Part shown: positions 22,689-37,460 of the stretch, one piece after another
Numbering within the stretch: the first letter of the stretch is position 1
How the letters are laid out: every line of letters starts with the position of its first letter
DNA from: an uncultured Xylophilus sp.
GTDB taxonomy: Bacteria > Pseudomonadota > Gammaproteobacteria > Burkholderiales > Burkholderiaceae_C
DNA length: 50,666 nucleotides
NCBI GenBank assembly: GCA_913776965.1
Contig: CAJYQL010000015.1
Coordinates: 1 to 50,666, forward strand
Direction of reading: 5' to 3'
Notes under the pieces: generated by a model
Databases searched by the model: none
Told to the model about the DNA's origin: nothing
Seen by the model: only the letters and a program-made list of their open reading frames with translations
Program-made: the position numbers and the translations under genes

Positions 22689-23093
22689 ATGGTCCGATCC
22701 GACGATACCGGCAAGCTCGTCCTGCGCGTGTCCCTCGGCATCCTCATCCTGCTGCACGGCGTCGCGAAGCTCGGCAAGGGCGTGGACGGCATCGCCGGCA
22801 TGCTGGCCTCGAACGGGTTGCCGGGCGCGATGGCGTACCTGGTGTACGTCGGCGAGATCGTCGCGCCGCTGCTGCTGATCGTCGGCCTGTTCACCCGGCC
22901 GGCCGCCTGGGTGGTGGCGATCAACATGGTGTTCGCGATCTGGCTGGCCCACAGCAAGGACCTGTTCGCCCTGTCGAACACCGGCGGCTGGAAGCTGGAG
23001 CTGCAGGGCATGTTCCTGTTCGCCGCGGCGGCGGTCGGCTTCCTGGGCGCCGGGCGCTTCAGCCTCGGCGGCAGCAGCGGGCGCTACAACTGA
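22689..23093 (+). CDS. DoxX family membrane protein
   Basis: Four-segment membrane protein of 134 aa. The DoxX pattern is clear in VLRVSLGILILLHGVAKL, GEIVAPLLLIVGLFTRPAA and AINMVFAIWLAH. GGAGG lies 10 nt before the ATG, and CACAAT (22652-22657) may be a -10 box. Members are linked to quinone or thiosulfate metabolism in a few organisms, but most have no known role. It stands alone between divergent aapJ and convergent def. Confidence 0.9.
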   Translation: MVRSDDTGKLVLRVSLGILILLHGVAKLGKGVDGIAGMLASNGLPGAMAYLVYVGEIVAPLLLIVGLFTRPAAWVVAINMVFAIWLAHSKDLFALSNTGGWKLELQGMFLFAAAAVGFLGAGRFSLGGSSGRYN

Positions 23094-23123
23094 CGGTGCG
23101 CCGGCGGCCCGGCAGCGGCGCGA

Positions 23124-23669
23124 TCAGTCGTCGTCCGCCGGGTCGAGCCCCGGGAACAGAACCTCCGTGAAACCGAAGCGGCTGAAGTCGCGGACCCGCA
23201 TCGGGTACAGCACGCCGATCAGGTGGTCGCATTCGTGCTGCACCACCCGGGCGTGGAAACCGTCCACCGTCCGGTCGATCGGACGGCCCTCGGCATCGAT
23301 GCCGTGGTAGCGCAGCTTCGCATGGCGGGGCACGACGCCGCGCAGGCCGGGCACCGACAGGCAACCCTCCCAGCCCTCCTCTTCCTCGCTGCCGATCGGC
23401 TCCAGCACCGGATTGAGCAGCACGGTGCGCGGCACCACCGGCGCGCCGGGATAGCGGGGGTTGGGCGCATCGGTGCCGAAGATCACCAGCTGCAGGTCCA
23501 CGCCGATCTGCGGCGCGGCCAGGCCGGCGCCGTTGACCGCCTGCATCGTGTCGGCCAGGTCGCCGATCAGCGCATGCAGCGCAGGCGACCCGATCATCTC
23601 CGCCGGCACCGGTCGCGCGATGCGCAGCAGGCGGGGATCGCCCATTTTGAGGATGTCGCGGATGGCCAT
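23124..23669 (-). CDS. def: Peptide deformylase
   Basis: Metal hydrolase removing the formyl group from new proteins. Length is 181 aa. All three motifs are present: [10 protein letters not shown] (47-56), EGCLS with metal ligand C103, and HECDH with ligands H145 and H149 and catalytic E146. The start [15 protein letters not shown] is standard. It is divergent from the DUF454 gene and stands apart from the fmt/rsm cluster it often belongs to, so it may be a second deformylase copy (inference). Confidence 0.96.
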   Translation of the reverse strand: MAIRDILKMGDPRLLRIARPVPAEMIGSPALHALIGDLADTMQAVNGAGLAAPQIGVDLQLVIFGTDAPNPRYPGAPVVPRTVLLNPVLEPIGSEEEEGWEGCLSVPGLRGVVPRHAKLRYHGIDAEGRPIDRTVDGFHARVVQHECDHLIGVLYPMRVRDFSRFGFTEVLFPGLDPADDD

Positions 23670-23749
23670 GGTCGTGCGGGGAGGATGCAGGACCGTCGAG
23701 CTTAGCGCGCCGTGCCGGCCGCAGCAGCCGGGCGCACAATCGATACTCC

Positions 23750-24172
23750 ATGCCGACCCTCCCCGCCGCCCCTTCGTCGCCCCGGCTGCTGCCGGCGCCG
23801 CTGCGCTGGCTGATGGCCGTGCTGGCGGCCGTGTGCATCGCGCTGGGGGTGGTGGGCATCTTCGTGCCGGGCATGCCGACCACGGTCTTCATCATCGTCG
23901 CCGCCTGGGCGGCCGCCCGGGGATCGCCACGCCTGCACGGCTGGTTGCTGCGCCACCGCTGGTTCGGTCCGCTGCTGCGGAACTGGGAGGACGGCGGACG
24001 GATGAGCCGCCGGGCCAAGTGGAGCGCCACCGCGGCGATGGCGGCCTGCGCGCTCCTGGTGCTGGCGACGATGCACCGGCCCTGGACCGCATCGCTCGCA
24101 CTCGCCTGCATGGACGGGGTGCTCGCGTGGCTCTGGTGCCGGCCGGAGCCGCGCGACGACAGCGCGGCTTGA
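23750..24172 (+). CDS. DUF454 (YbaN-like) membrane protein
   Basis: Small inner-membrane protein of 140 aa with about three hydrophobic segments. The family signature [32 protein letters not shown] is present at about residues 37-67, followed by [26 protein letters not shown] box ends 9 nt before the ATG, suggesting a very short leader. No function is established for the family. It converges on the small lipoprotein gene with 16 bp between them. Confidence 0.9.
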   Translation: MPTLPAAPSSPRLLPAPLRWLMAVLAAVCIALGVVGIFVPGMPTTVFIIVAAWAAARGSPRLHGWLLRHRWFGPLLRNWEDGGRMSRRAKWSATAAMAACALLVLATMHRPWTASLALACMDGVLAWLWCRPEPRDDSAA

Positions 24173-24188
24173 GCGGCACCGCCCGCCG

Positions 24189-24455
24189 TCAGCGCCAGTA
24201 GCGTCCGCGGCCGCCGTAATAGCCCCGGCCACCGTAGTACCCGCGCGGGCCGTAGTAGGAGCCGCGGCTGTACGAGAAGCCGATCGACGGCGACACCACG
24301 ACCGGAGCCGGCGCAGCATAGACCGGCGCCGTCTGGAAGTAACCGCCGTAGGTCGGATAGGTGGCGTATCCATCGACCGGCGCGACGACGCAGCCGGTCA
24401 GCAGCAGCGATGCGCCACCGAGCGTGGCGAGTCCGAGGGTTCGAGCGAGGGTCAT
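24189..24455 (-). CDS. Small Tyr/Gly-rich lipoprotein, function unknown
   Basis: Predicted lipoprotein of 88 aa. The signal peptide MTLARTLGLATLGGASLLLTGC ends in a good lipobox (LLTGC, C22). The mature part is rich in Tyr, Gly, Pro and Arg and ends in repeated YYGGRG units. I start it at ATG 24455; a longer frame to 24518 lacks a sensible N-terminus. Such proteins are widespread in Burkholderiales, and I do not recognise a function. Confidence 0.75.
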   Translation of the reverse strand: MTLARTLGLATLGGASLLLTGCVVAPVDGYATYPTYGGYFQTAPVYAAPAPVVVSPSIGFSYSRGSYYGPRGYYGGRGYYGGRGRYWR

Positions 24456-24575
24456 GGGGTGTCTCCGCAAAACATGGGCGTCCAACGCTCCATCTGCGGA
24501 CGACGACGACAAACGCACGTCTTTACACGGGTAACGCTGGGTAAAGCTCCCGCCCGGCTTCCGTAAAGCGCCGGT

Positions 24576-27706
<3,131 letters not shown>

Positions 27707-27731
27707 GGTCGGGTTCCTTCGGAGGGATGGG

Positions 27732-31250
<3,519 letters not shown>

Positions 31251-31308
31251 GGGTCGTCGGACGGCGAAAGAAGGCGGGCGCGCTGCGGCGCCGGCGAAGA
31301 GCGGACGA

Positions 31309-31338
31309 TGATAAACCGTGCCCTGGAGGCCTCTGCAA
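31309..31338 (-). promoter_or_regulatory. Sigma-70-like promoter for smc
   Basis: On the minus strand TTGCAG (31333-31338), an 18-nt spacer and TTATCA (31309-31314) lie about 58 nt before the GTG start. It is a fair match and correctly placed for the smc-zipA-ligA unit. Confidence 0.45.
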
Positions 31339-31356
31339 CCGGCGGCATCCGAGGCG

Positions 31357-31413
31357 AATCGGGCCCTGGCGCCCGTCCCGCCTGCGCACCCAGCTATCGA
31401 AAGCGTAGCATCT
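31357..31413 (+). repeat. Dispersed structured repeat, copy at the 3' end of the TSUP gene
   Basis: Closest relative of the 19413 copy, with about 47 of 57 identical by hand. It lies upstream of smc, and its last two bases enter the stop codon of the permease gene on the minus strand. Both inverted repeats are intact: CGGGC/GCCCG and GCTA/TAGC. Confidence 0.75.
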
Positions 31414-32170
31414 AGCCGCCGGCGCGGGCCAGCAGCACTGGCAGCGATGCGACCAGCAGCGCGATGCCGGAGCAGGTCAGCAGGCCCAGCACAATGCGCC
31501 GGAAGGCCAGGTCGCTCAGCCCGGTGTAGAGCCGGCCGCCCATCAGCACCGGCACCGCCATCGCGGCCGCCACGATGCCGAACTGCGGCAGCATCTGCAC
31601 GGTCGCCAGCCCGCGGCCGAGGTAGACCACGAAGGTGACGGCCAGCATCGCGAGGTTGAAGTTCTGCACGATGCTGCGCTGCGCATCCTTGGGCAGGCCG
31701 CGCAGGGTGCACCACAGGGTCGGAATCGTGCCGGTGAAGCCGCCGAGCGCGCCCATCGCGCCGCCCAGCACGCCGACCGCACCGTCGGCCACGCGGCCGG
31801 TATCGGGGATGCGCGGCAGCCTGGCGGCGAACAGCATCGCCGGGCACCAGACCACCAGCAGCCCGCCGAGCAGGCAGCGGAACAGCGTCTGGTCCACCCG
31901 CGCGAGCAGCCAGAGCCCGAGCGGAATGCCGGCCACGCCGCCGGCGAGAAACGGCCACAGCCGCCGCAGGTCGAATCCGCGGCGCACCGTGACCGCCGCG
32001 ATCACCTGCCCGGTCAGCGACCCGAACACCGACAGCGCCGCGGCGAGCGCCGGCTCCAGCGTCCAGGCCCAGACCGACATCGCGGTCATGCCGAAGGCGA
32101 AGCCGGACAGGCCCTGCACGAAGCCGCCGAGCGCGGCGCCGAGGGCGATGACAAAGAATGGGGAGTCCAT
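31412..32170 (-). CDS. TauE/SafE (TSUP) family permease
   Basis: Membrane protein of 252 aa with about eight hydrophobic segments. The family signature GGFVQGLSGFAFGM is at the N-terminus, and the second half repeats it as GGAMGALGGFTGTIPTLW. TSUP proteins export sulfite, sulfoacetate or other small anions. I use ATG 32170 (MDSPFFVIAL), because the longer frame to 32227 adds a proline-rich stretch. A TauD-type oxygenase gene lies 109 bp upstream on the same strand. Oxygenases of that family release sulfite, which a TSUP exporter could remove (inference). Confidence 0.9.
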   Translation of the reverse strand: MDSPFFVIALGAALGGFVQGLSGFAFGMTAMSVWAWTLEPALAAALSVFGSLTGQVIAAVTVRRGFDLRRLWPFLAGGVAGIPLGLWLLARVDQTLFRCLLGGLLVVWCPAMLFAARLPRIPDTGRVADGAVGVLGGAMGALGGFTGTIPTLWCTLRGLPKDAQRSIVQNFNLAMLAVTFVVYLGRGLATVQMLPQFGIVAAAMAVPVLMGGRLYTGLSDLAFRRIVLGLLTCSGIALLVASLPVLLARAGG

Positions 32171-32279
32171 GCGCGACGGAGGCTGTGGCGGGCGCGCCAT
32201 CCTAGACGCATCGCCGCTCTTCGCCATGCGCCGTGCGCCGCGTCAAGGCCGGCGCGGTGCCGACCGACACGCGGGGCGC

Positions 32280-33224
32280 TCAGTCCTCCAGCGCGCGCGC
32301 CGCGGTGATCGGGTCGCCCTCCAGCGCGACCGACGCCCGGCCGTCCGGCCCGACCGGCGGTTCGCCGCCGAGCGTGACGCGGTAGAGCTGCCGGTCGAAT
32401 TCGGTCGCGAACACGTCCTGCGGCGCGAGGTGGGCGGTGGCGCGGTTGTCCCAGAAGGCGATCGAGCCCGGCTCCCACTTGAAGCGCACGGTGAATTCGG
32501 GCCGCACGCTGTGCTCGAACAGCAGTTCCAGCAGGACCTGGCTCTCGCGCGGCGCGAGCCCGACGATGCTCTGCAGGAAGGTCGGGCTGATCAGCAGCGA
32601 CTTCTCGCCGGTCTCCGGGTGGACGCGCACCAGCGGATGCTCGGTCAGCAGCGGCCGGCGGCGCACCTTGTCCTCGAACAGGCTGCTCGCGGTTGCGCCC
32701 TGCGGCGCGGTGAACCGGTGCAGGCCGCGCAGACCGTCGACGAAGGCGCGCAGCGGTGCCGACAGTTCGCGGTAGGCGACTTCCAGGTTGGTCCACTGCG
32801 TGTCGCCGCTGTAGGGCGGGATGGTCACGCCGCGCAGGATCGACGCCGCCGGCGGATTGACCGCCGCCGTCACGTCGGTGTGCCAGCCGCTCCAGGGTCG
32901 GATGTTCGCCGGGCCCGAGAAGCGCACCTGCTTGCGGTTGCGGCCGACCGAGTAGATCTCCGGGTATTCGGCATCCGAGCCGAACACCGGATGGCCGACC
33001 GTCGGCTCGCCGAACTGGCGGGCGAAGGCGACTTGCTGCGCATGGTCGAGCGGCTGGTCGCGGAAGAACACCACCTTCCACTGCAGCAGCGCGGCGCGGA
33101 TCGCCGCGACCTGCTCTGCGGGCAGTGGCTGCGACAGGTCGACGCCGTGGATCTCGGCACCGATGTGGGCCGACAGGGGCCGCACGTCGACCGCGTGCGG
33201 GGAGGTTTTCAGGACTGCGCTCAT
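32280..33224 (-). CDS. TauD/TfdA family Fe(II)/2-oxoglutarate dioxygenase
   Basis: Oxygenase of 314 aa in the taurine / alpha-ketoglutarate group. The iron ligands are H115 and D117 (GWHTDVT) and H265 (NRATAHLAP). The 2-oxoglutarate-binding Arg follows as R282 in YRVTLGGE. The N-terminus has HIGAEIHGVDLSQPL, typical of TauD. GGAGACA lies just before ATG 33224. The neighbours are a TSUP permease downstream and a Bug receptor divergently upstream, suggesting use of an organosulfonate or a related compound. The substrate may equally be a herbicide-like ether or an alkyl sulfate. Confidence 0.92.
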   Translation of the reverse strand: MSAVLKTSPHAVDVRPLSAHIGAEIHGVDLSQPLPAEQVAAIRAALLQWKVVFFRDQPLDHAQQVAFARQFGEPTVGHPVFGSDAEYPEIYSVGRNRKQVRFSGPANIRPWSGWHTDVTAAVNPPAASILRGVTIPPYSGDTQWTNLEVAYRELSAPLRAFVDGLRGLHRFTAPQGATASSLFEDKVRRRPLLTEHPLVRVHPETGEKSLLISPTFLQSIVGLAPRESQVLLELLFEHSVRPEFTVRFKWEPGSIAFWDNRATAHLAPQDVFATEFDRQLYRVTLGGEPPVGPDGRASVALEGDPITAARALED

Positions 33225-33379
33225 CGGGTGTCTCCGGATGGGAAAGGGATGCCCGGCATTGCAGCACCGCAGCCGCCGCGCCGATGCGCGTTTTCCGGAT
33301 AAGGATGGACGGAATGCGTCGTTCGGCCGGCGCGGGTTGCTTCCTAGACTGGGTTTTCGTTCCCGACCCGTCTGCTGCC

Positions 33380-34411
33380 ATGCCCGTCACGTCCTCCTCC
33401 ACCCCCTTCACCCTCAGCCGCCGCGGTGCCCTGCGCACCGCTGCCGGCGCGGCGCTGGCCGCCTGCGGCGCCGGTTCCGCGCGGGCTTCCGGCGGCGGCT
33501 GGTCCCCGGCCGACCGGGTCGACTACATCGTGCCGTCGGGCGCCGGGGCGGCGCTCGACATGGCGGCGCGGCGGCTCGGCCAGATCCTGGAGGCGCAGAA
33601 ACTCGCGAAGTCGATCGTGGTCAGCAACAAGGCCGGCGGTGCCGGCCAGCTGGCCCTGCACGTGCTGCAGCAGAGCGCGGGCAACGGCAATGTGCTGTCG
33701 AGCCTGTCGTCGAGCTTCCTGACCGGTCACGCGACCGGCACGCTGTCGGCCCGGATCGCCGACTTCACGCCGGTCGCGATCCTGGTGGACGAGTTCGTCA
33801 CCGTCGCGGTCCGCGCCGACTCGCCGATCCGCGATGCCCGCGACCTCGCGGCCCGGCTGCGGCAGAACCCGCAGGCGCATAGCATCGGCGTCGCGTCGTC
33901 GCTCGGCAACCACATCCACATCGGCATCGCGCGGCCGTTGAAGCTCGGCGGCGTGGACGTCGGCCGGCTGACCGTCGCGCCGTTCAAGTCATCGGCCGAG
34001 TCGATGAACGCGCTGCTCGGCGGCCACATCGACGTGGTGTCGAGCTCCACGCCGAACGTCATCGCGCACCTGAACGCCGGCCGCATCCGGGTGCTGGCCG
34101 TCGACGCGGCGGACCGGCTGGGCGGCGCACTGGCCGCCGTGCCGACCTGGCGCGAGCAGGGCTTCGACGTGGTCGGCGTGTCGTCCCAGGGCATCCTCGC
34201 GCCCAAGGGCATCCCGCCTGCCGCGCTCGACTACTGGGTGCGGGCGCTGCGGACCGCCACCCGCACCCCGGAGTGGAAGGAATTCGTCGCCACGAACCAG
34301 CTGCGCGAGCACTTCGTGGCGGGCGCCGATGCGGCCGGCTACCTCGACCGCCAGTACGGTGCGATGACGGTGGCGCTGCGCGACCTGGGCCTGCTCGACC
34401 GGACCGCCTGA
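33380..34411 (+). CDS. Bug family tripartite tricarboxylate transporter receptor
   Basis: Periplasmic receptor of 343 aa. The export signal SRRGALRTAAGAALAACG has a twin-arginine pattern. The Bug fold is shown by VDYIVPSGAGAALDMAARRLG, VVSNKAGGAGQLALHVL and GILAPKGIPPAALDYW. TctA/TctB membrane partners are absent nearby, as is usual for the many Bug receptors of Burkholderiales. It is divergent from the TauD-type gene across 155 bp, which contain TTCCG-N12-CGGAA at 33293-33314. Ligands of Bug proteins are mostly small carboxylates; here a sulfonate-like acid is possible (inference). Confidence 0.9.
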   Translation: MPVTSSSTPFTLSRRGALRTAAGAALAACGAGSARASGGGWSPADRVDYIVPSGAGAALDMAARRLGQILEAQKLAKSIVVSNKAGGAGQLALHVLQQSAGNGNVLSSLSSSFLTGHATGTLSARIADFTPVAILVDEFVTVAVRADSPIRDARDLAARLRQNPQAHSIGVASSLGNHIHIGIARPLKLGGVDVGRLTVAPFKSSAESMNALLGGHIDVVSSSTPNVIAHLNAGRIRVLAVDAADRLGGALAAVPTWREQGFDVVGVSSQGILAPKGIPPAALDYWVRALRTATRTPEWKEFVATNQLREHFVAGADAAGYLDRQYGAMTVALRDLGLLDRTA

Positions 34412-34431
34412 GCGCGCGAAAACCGTCATCG

Positions 34432-34455
34432 CCATCCCGTACGATGGCGGGATGG
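34432..34455 (+). promoter_or_regulatory. Inverted repeat covering the start codon of the LOG gene
   Basis: CCATCCCG and CGGGATGG are perfect 8-bp arms around TACGATGG. The right arm contains the ATG (34452). TACGAT in the loop resembles a -10 hexamer. It may be a promoter with a very short leader or, if transcribed from further upstream, a hairpin hiding the start codon. Confidence 0.45.
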
Positions 34456-35318
34456 ATTCCACCCACAACCTCAACGACGACCGGATCGCCGATGCCTGGG
34501 CGACCCTCCGTGCCCATTCCGACAGCGGCAACGCCCTGCACCCCGAGGCCTACCGGCTGGCCTTCGCCGATCCCGAGTTCCTGACCCGCCGCGAGACGCG
34601 CGGCGTGCGCATGCAGCTGGAGATGCTCAAGCCCGACCTGGACCAGGACGCGCAGCGCATTCAGAACACGATCGTGGTCTACGGCAGCGCCCGCTTCCTG
34701 CCGCCGGATGAAGCCGCCGCACTGCTCGCCGCCGCCGAGACGGCCGGCGATGCCGAGGCGATCGCCTTCGCACAACTGAAGGTGAAGAACGCGCGCTACT
34801 ACGAACAGGCGCGCCTGTTCGCCCGCCTCGTCGCCACCGACAGCCAGGCGCGGCCGGAGGACGAGCGGCTCTACATCTGCACCGGCGGCGGTCCCGGCAT
34901 CATGGAAGCCGCCAACCGCGGCGCCCACGAAGCCGGCGCGCTGAACGTCGGCCTGAACATCGCGCTGCCGCACGAGCAGAGCGGCAACCGCTTCATCACG
35001 CCCAGCCTGTCGTTCAAGTTCCACTACTTCGCGCTGCGCAAGATGCATTTCATGATGCGCGCCAAGGCGCTGGTCGCCTTCCCGGGCGGCTTCGGTACCC
35101 TCGACGAACTGTTCGAGGTGCTGACGCTGGTGCAGACGGGCAAGAGCAAGCGGGTCCCGATCGTGCTCTTCGGCAAGGAGTTCTGGAGCCGGCTGATCGA
35201 CTTCAACTGGCTGGTGGAGGAAGGCACGATTTCCGCGGCCGACCTGAAGCTGTTCCACCTGACCGACGATCCGCAGGACGCCTGGGACACGATCCAGGCC
35301 TTCTACCGGCTGGACTGA
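34452..35318 (+). CDS. LOG family (lysine decarboxylase-like) nucleotide phosphohydrolase
   Basis: Rossmann-fold protein of 288 aa. The LOG motifs are complete: GGGPGIMEAANRGAHEAG from residue 145 and PGGFGTLDE at 211-219, with R196/K197 between. The fold belongs to cytokinin riboside 5'-monophosphate phosphoribohydrolases and to general nucleotide 5'-monophosphate nucleosidases. This is the larger version with an extended N-terminus (about 70 residues) before IVVYGSARF. It is followed 4 nt later by the GAF gene, so they are co-transcribed. Despite the old name it is not a lysine decarboxylase. Confidence 0.9.
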   Translation: MDSTHNLNDDRIADAWATLRAHSDSGNALHPEAYRLAFADPEFLTRRETRGVRMQLEMLKPDLDQDAQRIQNTIVVYGSARFLPPDEAAALLAAAETAGDAEAIAFAQLKVKNARYYEQARLFARLVATDSQARPEDERLYICTGGGPGIMEAANRGAHEAGALNVGLNIALPHEQSGNRFITPSLSFKFHYFALRKMHFMMRAKALVAFPGGFGTLDELFEVLTLVQTGKSKRVPIVLFGKEFWSRLIDFNWLVEEGTISAADLKLFHLTDDPQDAWDTIQAFYRLD

Positions 35319-35322
35319 CACC

Positions 35323-35835
35323 ATGACGCCCGCACCGCTGCCCCCCGACGAGGATGCCCGGCTCGCGGCGCTGCGCGCCCTGCTGGTGCTCGACACGCCG
35401 CCCGAGGAGCGGTTCGACCGCGTGGTGCGTTTCGCGGCCGAGCAGCTCGACATGCCGATGGCGCTGGTGAGCCTGGTGGACGGCGACCGGCAGTGGTTCA
35501 AGTCGCGCATCGGCATCGACGCGCCGGAGAGCCCGCGCGACATCGCGTTCTGCGCGCACGCGATCCTGCAGCCCGAGACCTTCGTGGTCGAGGATCTGCA
35601 GCAGGACCCGCGCTTCGCGGACAACCCGCTGGTGACGGGCGCGCCGTATGCCCGGTTCTACGCCGGGGCGCCGCTGTCGGCGCCGGGCGGCGAGCGCGTC
35701 GGCACGCTGTGCGTGCTGGACCACAGGCCCCGCACGCTCGGCCCGGTCGAGCTGGCGGTGCTGGAAGCGTTGCGCACGCTGGTGAACGAGGCGCTGGTCG
35801 GCCGGGACGAGGCCGATGCGGGAGATGCGCCATGA
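35323..35835 (+). CDS. Single-domain GAF protein
   Basis: Cytosolic sensor-like protein of 170 aa containing little more than one GAF domain (about residues 25-160). Typical stretches are DTPPEERFDRVVRFAAEQLDMPMALVSLVD, FKSRIGIDAPESPRDIAFCAHAI and PGGERVGTLCVLDH. C87 in the AFCAHAIL region is commonly conserved in this subgroup. There is no kinase, cyclase or helix-turn-helix attached. It overlaps the following receiver gene by 4 nt, so both probably act together. The ligand is unknown. Confidence 0.88.
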   Translation: MTPAPLPPDEDARLAALRALLVLDTPPEERFDRVVRFAAEQLDMPMALVSLVDGDRQWFKSRIGIDAPESPRDIAFCAHAILQPETFVVEDLQQDPRFADNPLVTGAPYARFYAGAPLSAPGGERVGTLCVLDHRPRTLGPVELAVLEALRTLVNEALVGRDEADAGDAP

Positions 35836-36227
35836 CCGCCGCACCGACCCTGCCGAACATGCTGCTGGTCGAGCCGCAGTTCGTCATGCGCCGCACGATG
35901 GTGACGGTGGGCCGCGAGCTGCGGATCGTGGATTTCCAGGAGGCGACCAGCGTCGCGCGGGCGCAGGCGCTGCTGGAAAGCCGGCGCTTCGGCGGGCTGG
36001 TGCTGGACATGGGCGACGGCCCCGAGGCGCTGGCGCTGCTGGAGCAGTTGCGGGCCGGCATGTTCCCGAGCCCGGCAGACCTGCCGGTGATCGCCCTCAC
36101 CTACGTACCGCCGCCCGCAATGGTGGCGAGCCGGCTCGCCGGCTTCGAGCCGCGGCATACGCTGCGCAAGCCGTTCAAGGTGGGCGAACTGCTGGAGTCG
36201 GTCGCCGCGATCCGTGCTGCGGGCTGA
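35832..36227 (+). CDS. Stand-alone receiver-like domain, atypical acidic pocket
   Basis: Protein of 131 aa with CheY-like layout: LLVEPQFVM at the first strand, LVLDMGDG with the likely phosphoacceptor D59, T90 in IALTYV and K113 in LRKPFKVGEL. The usual Asp pair after the first strand is reduced to a single Glu (E14), so phosphorylation may be altered. No output domain is present. ATG 35832 overlaps the GAF stop. Function is not recognised; a phosphorelay or GAF partner role is an inference. Confidence 0.78.
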   Translation: MTAAPTLPNMLLVEPQFVMRRTMVTVGRELRIVDFQEATSVARAQALLESRRFGGLVLDMGDGPEALALLEQLRAGMFPSPADLPVIALTYVPPPAMVASRLAGFEPRHTLRKPFKVGELLESVAAIRAAG

Positions 36228-36272
36228 CCGGGCCACCTGCGCCACAGCCCTGCGCGCAGGAGCGGCTGCGGT

Positions 36273-37460
36273 TCAGTCCGCCTTCGGTGCCGGAGCGCTG
36301 CGGGCCAGACCCCGCGCCGCGCGGCTGCCCCAGCCCACCCCGGCCCCGACGATCCAGAACAGGCCCGAGATGCCGATCAGCGCGCCCGCCGCGCCGAAGA
36401 CGATCGGCACCGCGACGCTCGACGCGTTGATGCACATCAGCCGCAGGCCGAGCGCCTCGCCCTGCCGCTCGGCTGGCGTGATGTGGTGCAGCATGCTCAT
36501 CACCATCGGCTGCACCGCGCCGAGCGCGAAGCCGAGCAGCACCGAGCAGACGCCCATCAGGAGCGGCGTCGGCATCAGCGGGTAGACCACGAAGATCGCG
36601 GCCGTCGCCAGGGTGGACACCGCGATCACGTCGCGCTCCTCCCGGCCGGCTGTGAGCACCGGCAGCACGATCCTGATCAGCGCGGCGGCGATCGCGAACG
36701 CCCCCAGGATCGACCCGATGGTCGAGGCCGACAAACCCCGCGCATGGCCGAGCAGCGGCACCGCGAACGCATGCACGTCCCAGCTGGAGGACTGCAGCCA
36801 GTTGCAGAACAGCAGCCGGCGGAACATCGGCGCCTGCAGCAGGTCCCAGGCGCGGGGCGGCACGCCGGTCGCCGCGGGCGGCGGAGGCTGCCGCACCTCG
36901 GTCACGCCGCGGATCATCAGCCAGCCGGCCAGCGGCAGCAGCGCCATCACGACGAACGCGATGCGGAAACCCCACAGGTCCTGCGGCGCACTGCCGGCAT
37001 GGTCGATGAGCAGTCCGGCGGCGAACGGGCCGACGAAGTTGCCGGCCGCCGGCGCGATCGCCAGCCAGCTGAACGCCTTGCGCAGCGCGGCCGCGCCTTG
37101 GGCGGCGCGGCCGACGTGCCGCTGCAGCGCGATCACGGTGGTGCCGGTGCCGGCACCGCTCATCAGCGCCGCAAGGCAGAAGCTCGCATACACCGGCAGC
37201 ACCGCCGCCAGCGCGCAGCCGGCCACGGTGACCAGCACTGCGAGCGTGACCGGGTGCCGCACCCCGTGCCGGTCGGCGAACCTCCCGGCTGGCAGCGCGA
37301 GGAACACCTGGCTGAGCGCGAACAGCGCGACCAGCACCCCGACCGACGCCGCGCTGTGGCCCTGCTGCAGGGCCAGCAGCGGCACCGTCAGCCGGGCGCC
37401 GGCCATCGCCGAATGAATGAACACCTGCGCCGCGATCACCCGGCCGATCTGCAGGCTCAT
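36273..37460 (-). CDS. Major facilitator superfamily transporter
   Basis: Permease of 395 aa with about 12 hydrophobic segments. The MFS loop motif is GRFADRHGVRHPVTLAV near residue 59, and a symmetric second half starts around residue 205. It resembles drug or metabolite exporters, but the substrate cannot be read. ATG 37460 overlaps the rmuC stop (ATGA). It is the last gene of the pncB unit and converges on the receiver gene. The 45 bp between them contain a CCTGCGC/GCGCAGG inverted repeat with no T-run. Confidence 0.88.
   Translation of the reverse strand: MSLQIGRVIAAQVFIHSAMAGARLTVPLLALQQGHSAASVGVLVALFALSQVFLALPAGRFADRHGVRHPVTLAVLVTVAGCALAAVLPVYASFCLAALMSGAGTGTTVIALQRHVGRAAQGAAALRKAFSWLAIAPAAGNFVGPFAAGLLIDHAGSAPQDLWGFRIAFVVMALLPLAGWLMIRGVTEVRQPPPPAATGVPPRAWDLLQAPMFRRLLFCNWLQSSSWDVHAFAVPLLGHARGLSASTIGSILGAFAIAAALIRIVLPVLTAGREERDVIAVSTLATAAIFVVYPLMPTPLLMGVCSVLLGFALGAVQPMVMSMLHHITPAERQGEALGLRLMCINASSVAVPIVFGAAGALIGISGLFWIVGAGVGWGSRAARGLARSAPAPKAD

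Noticed and set aside
24189-24260. Tyr/Gly repeats of the small lipoprotein as a DNA tandem repeat element
   Set aside because: The units are imperfect and follow codons for YYGGRG; this is protein-level low complexity, not a separate DNA repeat.
31251-31958. Upstream extension of the smc frame by about 236 codons
   Set aside because: These codons run antisense to the TSUP permease gene. SMC has its standard N-terminus and length from GTG 31250.
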